NCBI GenBank assembly: GCA_043747595.1
Contig: JAYTOX010000116.1
Coordinates: 1-37,955 of the forward strand
Source: JADKIH01 sp043747595
GTDB lineage: Bacteria; Bacteroidota; Bacteroidia; AKYH767-A; 2013-40CM-41-45
Length of the DNA stretch: 37,955 nucleotides
Direction: 5' to 3'
Within the stretch, counting starts at the first letter, position 1; each line of letters starts with the position of its first letter. Position numbers and translations under genes: made by a program. The notes under the pieces were generated by a model. That model made no database searches. It was not told the DNA's origin and worked only from the letters and a program-made list of their open reading frames with translations. Positions 16,216-24,131 of the stretch are shown piece by piece.

Positions 16216-17910
16216 TTACGACAATTGATATTCTGACAAATCCATTATATATCGATAGAATGTTTGCAAACGCGAACTTACAATTGAAATGAAAGAAACA
16301 TTTGTTGGATCGCCGGTATAATCATCCCAAGCAGTTGTCCAATAAGAGTTACTTACTTGTCCGGAAAGTAAAATACTTAGCAGATAACTTTTTAGATTTG
16401 CTGATACATCTATTGAATAGAATATTGACACTACTTCATCGATTAACATTAACGGATCGGATGGATTCGTAAGTGATGAAGTGAAAGCAAGCATATCAAT
16501 TTTTAATGTTGCTCCATTTGAAGTATAGCCGGTTCCACACATTCTATCTGTAAACTGATTTCGCTTCGGTAACGAATCGGAGTTTATCCAAATTTCATGA
16601 AACGATGGCTCTTGATAATAAGCCGGCCAGCCAGCTACATTTGGTGGATCGCCCACATCCATAGCTGCCGATGAAGCTATGGTTCTTATCTTATCCCACG
16701 CAGAATATTGTCCTGCTAAATTGCTTGCATCAGGAAACGGAACTCCAAACTCTCTACTTAACCCAACGGCAAAATCGAGCGGACTTTTAATAATACATCC
16801 ACGATTTAGAACATCAAAAAAATGTTCACTTTTGAATAGTGCAGATAAAACAGGAACGATCTCGAAATTATTCGCACGCATAATTTGAGCAAGAGGAACA
16901 ATTACATTTGCTTCGGTAGCTGCATCAATATCATAATAAACAAAAAAACGATACAGCTTTCTACATAAGAATAACGACACTTCATCTTTGCTGAAGATCA
17001 TGTTTAAAAGATCGTCCAATTCAAGTGCGCCATTGGCACCTGACTGACCAGTAATAACTGTATTGTTATAATATGCGGAAAAATACTTGTCGGTTGAGTC
17101 GTGTTTATTAGAGTTAAAGAATGAATTAAATCCATTCGCTGAAGTAGTTCCTCCAACTAAATCTGTTTTCCATCCTGTTAATGCTCTCGCAGCTGCTTTT
17201 ACATCATCTTCACTATAGTAAGGATTCCCATTTGCATCTTTCCCAACAGTAAACAACTCTTGCAACTCCCTTCCATAATTTTCGTTTGGCGCTAATGCTG
17301 TATTTTGATCGCCATTGAGATACCGAAGTATCGCACAGTTAATCGAAATTTCTCTTGTTAATGTTTTAAAATTTCCAAATGCAAATTGACGCAGTAATTC
17401 ATTTTGTCGATAAACATATGTTGAAACATTCGCAGTATCTAATTCTACTACGAAATGATTACTATAAAAAAGAACCATTTTCTCCCGAAGACTCTGTGAC
17501 TGGTTTATCATTTGTGAAACCCACCAAGACTTCAAACTTTTTTTACGAAAGCTATATGTGTTGACAGCTGTGGTATCTGGTGTTCCCGACCAAGGTAAAC
17601 CGGCAGCACAATTTGGATCTGCTATAGAAGCACTGTAATTATTTACGGGTTGAGCCGGAGCTGAGTAAACAGGATGATTAATCAATTCAAGCAACGTATC
17701 GACAGCATCACTTACATTGAGTGTGAGAAAAAAATCAATATCGCTTTTTGTAGAACCAAACATTGTTCTCTTTAGCAAATGTCTTGCTTCTGCAACTGTC
17801 CATGTACCAACATAAGGTGTAAGGCCCGACATTGTTCGGTACAAATGAGAAAAATCTTGTTTCGGCTGTTGAGGTTTTGTTTCGAGGGTAATAAAATCTC
17901 TTCTGTCCAT
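16216..17910 (-). CDS. DUF1800 family protein
   Basis: DUF1800 proteins occur next to DUF1501 proteins; their molecular role is not established. The 564-residue product shows the family start WTVAEARHLLKRTMFG (about residues 37-52), KKSLKSWWVSQMIN with LREKMVLFYSNHFV, NYGRELQELFTVG, AARALTGWK and DPPNVAGWPAY near the end. The N-terminus MDRRDFITLETK carries a double arginine like those of the next two genes. It is followed by polar residues, so no complete signal peptide is seen and its export route is unclear. One option is transport together with the DUF1501 partner; this is speculation. It heads the run DUF1800-DUF1501-glycosylasparaginase-cutC-GH2-GH92. Confidence 0.9.
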   Translation of the reverse strand: MDRRDFITLETKPQQPKQDFSHLYRTMSGLTPYVGTWTVAEARHLLKRTMFGSTKSDIDFFLTLNVSDAVDTLLELINHPVYSAPAQPVNNYSASIADPNCAAGLPWSGTPDTTAVNTYSFRKKSLKSWWVSQMINQSQSLREKMVLFYSNHFVVELDTANVSTYVYRQNELLRQFAFGNFKTLTREISINCAILRYLNGDQNTALAPNENYGRELQELFTVGKDANGNPYYSEDDVKAAARALTGWKTDLVGGTTSANGFNSFFNSNKHDSTDKYFSAYYNNTVITGQSGANGALELDDLLNMIFSKDEVSLFLCRKLYRFFVYYDIDAATEANVIVPLAQIMRANNFEIVPVLSALFKSEHFFDVLNRGCIIKSPLDFAVGLSREFGVPFPDASNLAGQYSAWDKIRTIASSAAMDVGDPPNVAGWPAYYQEPSFHEIWINSDSLPKRNQFTDRMCGTGYTSNGATLKIDMLAFTSSLTNPSDPLMLIDEVVSIFYSIDVSANLKSYLLSILLSGQVSNSYWTTAWDDYTGDPTNVSFISIVSSRLQTFYRYIMDLSEYQLS

Positions 17911-18156
17911 TATTGAAGCTTTGTGGTTGAGAATTAAATTTGAACTTACTAAAGGTAGAAAAATGTTTGAATGAATGGTATGACTACAATTTCATTCTAT
18001 GGTTTAAGCGATTGTTAAAATACCAATACAACATCAAGACACCCAGATTTGACTAATTCACTAAGCATAAAAATCAACGTATCAATAAAAAACATTTCCG
18101 ACTTAAATTTATTCCGAAACTTGCTTTTTCAAAAAAAAACAAGACTAATGGTCAAC

Positions 18157-20445
18157 CTAAATGACTTCAATTTCATCAACCATCAACCACGATTCATTTC
18201 CGGCTCCGGGAGCAGATAAAGGAATTTTTCCATTTGTTGGAGCAATAACTTTTATATATCTGGCATTGATCATTCCCAATTGAACTGTGATTTTTCTTCC
18301 TGCCACTTTAATTTTGTCCTTTGCTAAAACCCCTGCATTCTTGAAAGTAATGTTATCATTGCTCGTTAGAACAGTAATTATAGAGGGCGGATAAACCCAA
18401 CTTGAAGTATCTGTTAAAACATCGAGGCTAAGCTGAGTAATAGGCCTCGAAAATCCAAGATCAATCGTTGCTTCTAATCCTTTACCAGAAAATCCCAACC
18501 AATCATTTCCGTCGAGTGAAAAATTACTTTTGAGTCCATCGACTAAAGAGAATGCTCCGCCTTTTGAATATTCAGCATCGGGTTGATTAACCAAAGTAAT
18601 TTCTTTTCCTGTAGCATAATTAACGGAGAAAATATGTTCTGATACATTTCCTCTCATACTCGGTCCCTCAAAGATCGCTGCTTTGATTTGTACCGATTGA
18701 TCGACTACAATTTTACCGGTATAGATTGGCGATTTTCCTGTCGGGATATTTCCATCCATCGCATATCTAATTTGCCCATTAGGATACATTGTATTCAATT
18801 CAATATTCAATCCTTGATTACCCGCAGGAGAAACTCGAGCTGAAATATCGTAGAAAGCTTTTGAATAATTTATACCGAGAAAATTTAACATTTTTGTATG
18901 AGCAACTAAACGCATCACAAATGAATTGTAATCTTTTTTATCTTTCGACAACCATGCAACTTCGGCAAGCGCTGCCATCCTTGGCATAGCCATGTATTCT
19001 ACTTTTTTCCAATTGTCCATGTATTCTGTCCATATATTTCCTTGAGTACCTAATACATATTTTTCATCATCCTTGCTCATTACATCTGCAATCGGTTCAA
19101 AACGATAAACCATATTCAACGGAAGATAACCACCAATAGCCAATGGTTCGGAGGAATTCTTCGACTGATAATAATCGAAATAACAATACGAAGTTGGCGT
19201 CATCACTACATCGTGATGCTGCTTTGCTGCTTCAATTCCTCCGGCATATCCGCGCCATGACATAATCGTTGCATCTTCTGCAATACCACCTTCAAGTATT
19301 TCATCCCAACCAATCATCTTTTTATTTTTTGTTTGAAGAAACTTTCCGATCCGTTGTACAAAATAACTTTGCAACTGGTGTTCATTCGTCAAATTCATTT
19401 TTTTCATCAACGATTGACAATAATCACTTTCCTTCCATCGATCTTTTGGACATTCATCGCCACCAATATGAATATATTTTCCGGGGAAAAGATCGCACAC
19501 TTCTGTTAAAACATCTTCTAAGAAATTAAATGTTTCTTCTCTTGGGCAATAAACATCATTAAAAACTCCCCATGATTTGGCAACCTCAAATGGTCCTGGT
19601 GTGCAAGCTAGCATTGGATAAGCGGCTAATGCGGCTTGTGCATGACCAGGCATTTCAATTTCAGGAACAATAGTAATATGGCGAACAGCGGCATAGCCGA
19701 TCACTTCTTTAATTTGCTCTTGCGTATAAAATCCGCCGTAACGAATTGTATCATATTTTTCTGGCTGTTCTCCGGCATGACCTATGAGTGTACCTTTTCT
19801 GAAAGCTGCAACAGACGCAAGTCGCGGGTATTTTTTAATTTCTATTCGCCAACCTTGATCGTCTGTTAAATGCCAATGAAAAACATTCATCTTATACATT
19901 GAAATATAATCCAGGTATTTTTTTATTTCGTTTACAGTAAAAAAATGGCGACTAACATCTAAATGCATTCCTCGCCAAGAAAAACGCGGCTCGTCATTAA
20001 TTGAAACGAAATTTACACTTAACGAAGGCATATTCGCCGGTGGCAACAATTGAATCAAGGTTTGCAACCCATAAAAAACACCTGCACCTGCTCCACCTTC
20101 AATTACGATTCCGGCAGAATCTATTGTTAAGTTATATTCATCTTCTTTTAGCGAAAGATTTCTTTTCACAAAAATCATTTTCTTTTTCAGAGAACCGGTA
20201 GTTAATTTTAAATGGAGATTATATTTATTTCCAACATAATTTTGGAAATAACCTAGGTCAGAAATCACATCATTATTTTCTCCTATCAATACTGTGAGTC
20301 CGTTGATCTCAAAGTACCCTTTACCTACTACAATATTTTGTGGCAAGGGAATCAGCGGAAGTTTATTTTCATTTTGAGCCATTACATTCTGACAAACAAA
20401 AATTATTAATGCTAGTAATGAGATTTTTTTAAAACAACTTTTCAT
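18157..20445 (-). CDS. GH20 beta-N-acetylhexosaminidase with C-terminal binding modules
   Basis: The enzyme removes terminal beta-linked GlcNAc or GalNAc by substrate-assisted catalysis. The 762-residue product has a signal peptide (about 1-23, ending VMAQ). An N-terminal GH20b-type domain (about 28-152) is followed by the catalytic barrel (about 155-505), with NVFHWHLTDDQGWRIEIKKY (187-206), PEIEMPGHAQA (261-271) and the catalytic pair D330-E331 in HIGGDECPKDRW. A chitobiase C-terminal-like segment (YAMDGNIPTGKSPIYTG) and an F5/8-type-C-like domain (about 620-762) end it. Its ATG is 5 bases after the kinase stop, which suggests co-transcription with the ROK kinase and local use of released GlcNAc. 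No clear terminator follows, only a T-run. Confidence 0.95.
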   Translation of the reverse strand: MKSCFKKISLLALIIFVCQNVMAQNENKLPLIPLPQNIVVGKGYFEINGLTVLIGENNDVISDLGYFQNYVGNKYNLHLKLTTGSLKKKMIFVKRNLSLKEDEYNLTIDSAGIVIEGGAGAGVFYGLQTLIQLLPPANMPSLSVNFVSINDEPRFSWRGMHLDVSRHFFTVNEIKKYLDYISMYKMNVFHWHLTDDQGWRIEIKKYPRLASVAAFRKGTLIGHAGEQPEKYDTIRYGGFYTQEQIKEVIGYAAVRHITIVPEIEMPGHAQAALAAYPMLACTPGPFEVAKSWGVFNDVYCPREETFNFLEDVLTEVCDLFPGKYIHIGGDECPKDRWKESDYCQSLMKKMNLTNEHQLQSYFVQRIGKFLQTKNKKMIGWDEILEGGIAEDATIMSWRGYAGGIEAAKQHHDVVMTPTSYCYFDYYQSKNSSEPLAIGGYLPLNMVYRFEPIADVMSKDDEKYVLGTQGNIWTEYMDNWKKVEYMAMPRMAALAEVAWLSKDKKDYNSFVMRLVAHTKMLNFLGINYSKAFYDISARVSPAGNQGLNIELNTMYPNGQIRYAMDGNIPTGKSPIYTGKIVVDQSVQIKAAIFEGPSMRGNVSEHIFSVNYATGKEITLVNQPDAEYSKGGAFSLVDGLKSNFSLDGNDWLGFSGKGLEATIDLGFSRPITQLSLDVLTDTSSWVYPPSIITVLTSNDNITFKNAGVLAKDKIKVAGRKITVQLGMINARYIKVIAPTNGKIPLSAPGAGNESWLMVDEIEVI

Positions 20446-20450
20446 AATTA

Positions 20451-21410
20451 TTAAGTTAATTCATTCCAAGCAAGAGAAGCTGCTCCAAGGAGTGCAGCAT
20501 CATTCTCAGGAAGTGATGATGTATAAATTTTTACTTTATTTTTATAGATATTAAGTAAGTTTTTTTGAAAGCTGTTTTCCGTCGGATTAATCAATAACTC
20601 ACCTGAGTTTGCTAATCCACCAAAAAGAAAAATTGCTTTAGGACTTGTATAAGCGACACTATTGGCTAACGCGAATCCAAGTATTTCTCCTGTATAATTA
20701 AATGCATAAAAAGCATCACCATCGCCAGCCAATGCACGATCGTAAATATATTTTGCATCGATAACAGAACGATCAGAAATTAATTTATTTTCAGGATCGC
20801 TACCGGATAATATTTCCAAATATGTTTTCACTAAACCTGTAGCACTGCAATATTGCTCTAAACATCCTCTTCGGCCGCAACCACATTGGCGCCCATGTTG
20901 AATCACAATAGTGTGACCTAATTCGCCTGCAAAGCCATCATGACCATAAACCAATTTACCATCGACAACTATACCACTTCCAAGTCCTGTTCCAAGTGTT
21001 ATAAAAATAAAATCTTTTATTTTTTTTGCTCCGCCGAAATACATTTCACCTAGTGCAGCAGCATTTGCATCGTTGGTCAAGTACGTCGGAATGTTTTCAA
21101 ATTTCTCAGAAAACATTTTAGCAACAGGGATTATTCCGAACCAATTTAAATTGGGTGCAAATTCAATAGTTCCATTGAAGAAATTTCCATTGGGCGCCCC
21201 TATTCCTATGCCGCGTAATTTTCCGAACGACGATTTACTTTTTATAGCATCATGAATTTTTTCGCTCACACGATTAATCAAGTCGGTCGGCTCGGACGAA
21301 GATCCGGTTGGAACAACATCTTTGTAAATAATTGCTCCTTTCTCTTCAACAAATGCGAAAGCAGTGTTCGTTCCTCCGATATCTATTCCTACACAAAAAG
21401 GCAAATGCAT
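20451..21410 (-). CDS. ROK-family sugar kinase
   Basis: ROK kinases phosphorylate hexoses such as glucose, GlcNAc, ManNAc or mannose using ATP. The 319-residue product has the ATP-binding GIDIGGTNTA (8-17), the catalytic aspartate D114 in TNDANAAALGE, TLGTGLGSG (138-146) and the zinc site GH-x9-CGCGRRGC (H166, C176, C178, C183). There is no helix-turn-helix, so it is a kinase and not a ROK repressor. The ATG at 21410 is preferred over a TTG two codons earlier. Sequence alone does not fix the sugar. Its place immediately before the hexosaminidase gene favours GlcNAc, with glucose or mannose as alternatives. The protein is cytoplasmic. Confidence 0.9.
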   Translation of the reverse strand: MHLPFCVGIDIGGTNTAFAFVEEKGAIIYKDVVPTGSSSEPTDLINRVSEKIHDAIKSKSSFGKLRGIGIGAPNGNFFNGTIEFAPNLNWFGIIPVAKMFSEKFENIPTYLTNDANAAALGEMYFGGAKKIKDFIFITLGTGLGSGIVVDGKLVYGHDGFAGELGHTIVIQHGRQCGCGRRGCLEQYCSATGLVKTYLEILSGSDPENKLISDRSVIDAKYIYDRALAGDGDAFYAFNYTGEILGFALANSVAYTSPKAIFLFGGLANSGELLINPTENSFQKNLLNIYKNKVKIYTSSLPENDAALLGAASLAWNELT

Positions 21411-21433
21411 TTTCAATTATTTTTTTATTGAAA

Positions 21434-21465
21434 CGAATATAGAAATTTGTTTTGAGTTGATTCAA
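21434..21465 (-). promoter_or_regulatory. Possible promoter of the ROK kinase-GH20 unit
   Basis: On the - strand GTTG (21466-21463), a 21-base spacer and TATATTCG (21441-21434) resemble the Bacteroidota -33 / TAnnTTTG pattern with one mismatch in the -7 box. It lies between the cold shock terminator and the kinase ATG, about 24 bases upstream of the latter. Confidence 0.35.
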
Positions 21466-21475
21466 CAAGATATTC

Positions 21476-21518
21476 CTAAAAAGAAAAATGGCTGCTCAAT
21501 AAAATTGAACAGCCATTT
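21476..21518 (-). terminator. Strong terminator after the cold shock gene
   Basis: A 14-bp stem with one mismatch (21486-21499 paired with 21505-21518) closes a 5-base loop. On the - strand it is followed by TTTTTCTTTTT. It ends the cold shock transcript 20 bases after the stop and isolates the kinase operon. Confidence 0.88.
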
Positions 21519-21538
21519 CATTTTCAATAACACTAAGG

Positions 21539-21733
21539 TTATTGAACTCGTCTTACGTTGATAGCATTCTGGCCTTTTTTGCCGTCGATGATTTCACATT
21601 CAACATCGTCGTTTTCGCGAATTTTGTCGATCAAACCACTGTGGTGAACGAATACTTCAGACTGATTGTCGTCTAATACAATGAATCCAAATCCTTTGGC
21701 TTCATTGAAAAATTTTACTTTACCGGTTTTCAT
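21539..21733 (-). CDS. Cold shock domain protein (CspA family)
   Basis: A 64-residue single-domain OB-fold protein that binds single-stranded nucleic acid and acts as an RNA chaperone or antiterminator. RNP1 is KGFGFI (13-18) and RNP2 is VFVHHS (27-32). The start MKTGKVKFFNEAKGFGFI and the end NAINVRRV match the family. It is a monocistronic gene with a consensus promoter about 100 bases upstream, a leader of roughly 90 bases able to fold, and a strong terminator, a layout typical of thermally controlled csp genes. Confidence 0.97.
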   Translation of the reverse strand: MKTGKVKFFNEAKGFGFIVLDDNQSEVFVHHSGLIDKIRENDDVECEIIDGKKGQNAINVRRVQ

Positions 21734-21771
21734 TGGGTACTAATAATTAATCTCTCATAAATAACTTCCGG

Positions 21772-21819
21772 GCCCGCAACACGGATGTACTTACGAATGG
21801 TTGTTTCTATTTAGCGGGC
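21772..21819 (-). promoter_or_regulatory. Structured 5' leader of the cold shock gene
   Basis: Within the roughly 90-base untranslated leader, GCCCGC (- strand 21819-21814) can pair with GCGGGC (21777-21772) across 36 bases. This GC-rich stem stands out in AT-rich DNA. It may form a temperature-sensitive structure as known for csp leaders, though the stem is only 6 bp by eye. Confidence 0.4.
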
Positions 21820-21829
21820 GTTGTCGGGT

Positions 21830-21860
21830 CAAAGGTAAAATAATAATGAATCCCTACAAA
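21830..21860 (-). promoter_or_regulatory. Consensus Bacteroidota promoter of the cold shock gene
   Basis: On the - strand TTTG (21860-21857) is followed after exactly 19 bases by TACCTTTG (21837-21830), a full match to the TTTG / TAnnTTTG consensus of the primary sigma factor of Bacteroidota. It sits in the 137-base gap after the yqeY-type gene. Confidence 0.75.
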
Positions 21861-21870
21861 TCTTAACGAT

Positions 21871-22320
21871 TTATAATGCTGAAAGAAGGTCTTTTACCAA
21901 CTGCGATACCATTTTATTGTCGGCTTTTCCGGCAAAGGCTTTGGAAGCCATACCCATGACTTTTCCAAGGTCGGCCGGACCTTTGGCGCCAGACTGGGCG
22001 ATTATAGCCTGAATAGCTGATTTTATTTCATCTTCGCCCATCATGGCCGGAAGATATTTCTCAATTACCTCAATTTCATCGGTTTCGTGCTTCGCCAGAT
22101 CTTCTCTTCCTTGCTGGACATAAATATCGACCGATTCTTTTCTTTGCTTGACCAGTTTCTGGAGAATTTTAACCTCATCTTCAGAAGTTACATTTCCTCC
22201 GCCGCTTGTTTTAGCCAATAAAAGCGCAGCCTTAACGGCTCTTAAACCACGTAATGCTGCTTCGTTTTTTGCAAGCATCGCTGATTTAATGTCTGTATTA
22301 ATTTTTTCTTCTAACATCAT
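21871..22320 (-). CDS. yqeY: GatB/YqeY domain protein
   Basis: The 149-residue product is a stand-alone YqeY-type protein related to the tRNA-binding tail domain of GatB, the amidotransferase subunit. Family pattern: LEEKINTDIKSAMLAKNEAA, LRGLRAVKAALL, a glycine-rich loop, KQRKESVDIYVQQGREDLA, EIEVIEKYLP, and the GPADLGKVMGMASKAFAGKA end region. Its cellular role is not settled; a link to tRNA or amino-acylation is assumed from the domain. Two ATG codons in a row open the gene, and a promoter -7 box ends only 4 bases before them, so the message may be leaderless. It lies between the ftsZ terminator and the cold shock promoter. Confidence 0.92.
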   Translation of the reverse strand: MMLEEKINTDIKSAMLAKNEAALRGLRAVKAALLLAKTSGGGNVTSEDEVKILQKLVKQRKESVDIYVQQGREDLAKHETDEIEVIEKYLPAMMGEDEIKSAIQAIIAQSGAKGPADLGKVMGMASKAFAGKADNKMVSQLVKDLLSAL

Positions 22321-22324
22321 ATTT

Positions 22325-22353
22325 CAAAGATAACAAATATTGATATCAATCAA
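22325..22353 (-). promoter_or_regulatory. Promoter of the yqeY-type gene
   Basis: On the - strand TTG (22353-22351), 18 bases and TATCTTTG (22332-22325) match the Bacteroidota consensus well. The -7 box ends 4 bases before the first ATG, so transcription should start at or next to the start codon. Confidence 0.5.
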
Positions 22354-22428
22354 TCACCGCTTTAATCCAAAATAATTTTCGAAAAGTAGATTCTTATTTT
22401 ACTCTATAAATACGATTAAATTATGCAA

Positions 22429-22457
22429 TAAAAAAACCCTCCCGGGGAGGAGGGTTT
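22429..22457 (-). terminator. Terminator of the dcw cluster, after ftsZ
   Basis: AAACCCTCC (22434-22442) pairs with GGAGGGTTT (22449-22457) around a 6-base loop. On the - strand the stem is followed by TTTATTG, giving a run of T including the stem end. It lies 73 bases after the ftsZ stop and marks the end of the division gene cluster. Confidence 0.88.
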
Positions 22458-22530
22458 AAGAACAAAACGAAACGTAACATGGAAACTATTTTTAAAGCCG
22501 TTGTTCAATCGACTCTTTCATCTGTTTTTA

Positions 22531-24051
22531 TTAATCAACATTGTCGTGAAGAAAAGAATTGTTCTGACGCAACTCTGATTTTTTTTCTTCTTCATTACTT
22601 AATGTAAATCTTGAAACATTCGACTCACTTGAATGCGGCACAGAATCTAATTTTATATTTCTTCTTTTATAAGCCGGCTCTTTTTCCATTTCTGAAATAT
22701 TACCCGGGTTACCTATTCTATAACTTAACTGCTTTAATTTAGTTACTCTTTCTCGAGCTTTTCTAAGTTGCTCGTCTGTTTCATCTTCTAAATTATCGTT
22801 ATTCAAATCGTAAACAACTGCATTGTTTACACTTCTCATTTCTTCACCTTTATCTGCCACTTGAGCAGTTGCTACCGACTCACGACTCATTGTGTTGAAC
22901 TCAAACGTTACTTCACTATTTTGAAGTTCGGCAGGCGATTCAGGAGCAAGTTCTTTTTTCAAAGTCGGCTCAGTAAAAGAAGGATCAGAAATAACAGTCT
23001 GAACAACTTCATTCTTTTCAGAAATTGGATCGTCTAATTTGTGAATTGTTTTTTGCGCTTCTTTTGCTTTCGATGTTTCAGAACCTAACTCTTGACGTGT
23101 TTTGAATCCTGTTGCAATAATAGTAACCAAAATTTTCTCGCCAAGAGTTTCGTCGTGACAGTTACCCCAGATAATATCTGCTGTAAGTCCGGCTTGCTCT
23201 TGAATGAAATCGGTTATGTCACCAATTTCATCCATAGTAACTTCTTTAGAACCTGAAGCCACATTCATTAATATATAACGAGCACCTTTTATGTTATCGT
23301 CGTTCAACAATGGAGAATCCAATGCTTCTTCCACCGCTTTAATGGCGCGATGTTCTCCTTCTGCAATTGCAGAACCCATGATTGCGACACCACTATTTTG
23401 TACAGCAGTTTTCACATCTTCAAAATCGACGTTGATGTAACCTGTAACAGTAATAATCTCTGCTATTCCTTTAGCGGCAGTCGTTAGAATATTGTCGGCA
23501 TGAGAAAAAGCATCCGACAAATTTAAATTGCCGAACATTTCACGCAATTTTTGATTACGGATAATTAAAATCGTATCGACACTATTTCTAAGTGCCTCAA
23601 TACCTTCATCAGCTTGTTGTTTTCTTTTCTTCCCTTCAAACTCAAAAGGAATCGTAACAATACCAACTGTAAGAATCCCCATTTCTTTAGCTGTTTGTGC
23701 AATGATTGGAGCAGCGCCTGTTCCTGTACCGCCACCCATTCCGGCAGTAATAAATACCATACGTGTATTTTCGAGAAGCAATCGACGAATGTCTTCGATA
23801 TTTTCTATTGCTGCATTACGTCCAACCTCCGGAATAGATCCGGCTCCGCGGCCTTCAGTTAAGCTGCTGCCTAACTGAATTTTTGTAGGTACCGGCGACA
23901 TTTCAAGCGCTTGTGCATCTGTGTTACAGACTACAAATTCTACGCCTTTAATACCTTGACGGTACATATGGTTTACTGCATTGCTACCACCACCGCCTAC
24001 GCCGATTACCTTGATGATAGACCCTTTGTCTTTAATAAGATCGAATTCCAT
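22531..24051 (-). CDS. ftsZ: Cell division protein FtsZ
   Basis: FtsZ is the tubulin-like GTPase that forms the cytokinetic ring. The 506-residue product carries GVGGGGSNAVNHM (17-29), the tubulin signature GGGTGTG (106-112), the synergy-loop region NLNLSDAFSHADN and IATGF near residue 320. A long acidic, Ser/Glu-rich tail of about 175 residues follows, much longer than in E. coli FtsZ (383 residues in all). The end SFLHDNVD replaces the proteobacterial C-terminal peptide that binds FtsA and ZipA. An 80-base A-rich spacer separates it from ftsA. It is the last gene of the cluster, followed by a strong terminator. Confidence 0.97.
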   Translation of the reverse strand: MEFDLIKDKGSIIKVIGVGGGGSNAVNHMYRQGIKGVEFVVCNTDAQALEMSPVPTKIQLGSSLTEGRGAGSIPEVGRNAAIENIEDIRRLLLENTRMVFITAGMGGGTGTGAAPIIAQTAKEMGILTVGIVTIPFEFEGKKRKQQADEGIEALRNSVDTILIIRNQKLREMFGNLNLSDAFSHADNILTTAAKGIAEIITVTGYINVDFEDVKTAVQNSGVAIMGSAIAEGEHRAIKAVEEALDSPLLNDDNIKGARYILMNVASGSKEVTMDEIGDITDFIQEQAGLTADIIWGNCHDETLGEKILVTIIATGFKTRQELGSETSKAKEAQKTIHKLDDPISEKNEVVQTVISDPSFTEPTLKKELAPESPAELQNSEVTFEFNTMSRESVATAQVADKGEEMRSVNNAVVYDLNNDNLEDETDEQLRKARERVTKLKQLSYRIGNPGNISEMEKEPAYKRRNIKLDSVPHSSESNVSRFTLSNEEEKKSELRQNNSFLHDNVD

Positions 24052-24131
24052 GTTCTAAAAGTTTTTGTGTTTGATTTGTTGATTGTTCCGTTTGTTATTC
24101 CTTTGTTCTTGTTGCTTTCACAACATTATTT

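Noticed and set aside
17950..17957. TACCTTTA as -7 box for the DUF1800 gene
   Set aside because: No TTG or TTTG lies 17-23 bases upstream; the nearest TTG is 29 bases away.
18120..18156. Terminator after the GH20 gene
   Set aside because: There is a T-run on the - strand but only a 3-bp stem (GAC-CATTA-GTC) before it, too weak to call.
7268..21410. Classical polysaccharide utilisation locus
   Set aside because: No SusC, SusD, hybrid two-component system or ECF sigma/anti-sigma pair is present in the window.
24052..24131. Internal ftsZ promoter (TAATGTTG)
   Set aside because: The -7 match has one mismatch and no -33 element at a suitable distance was found.
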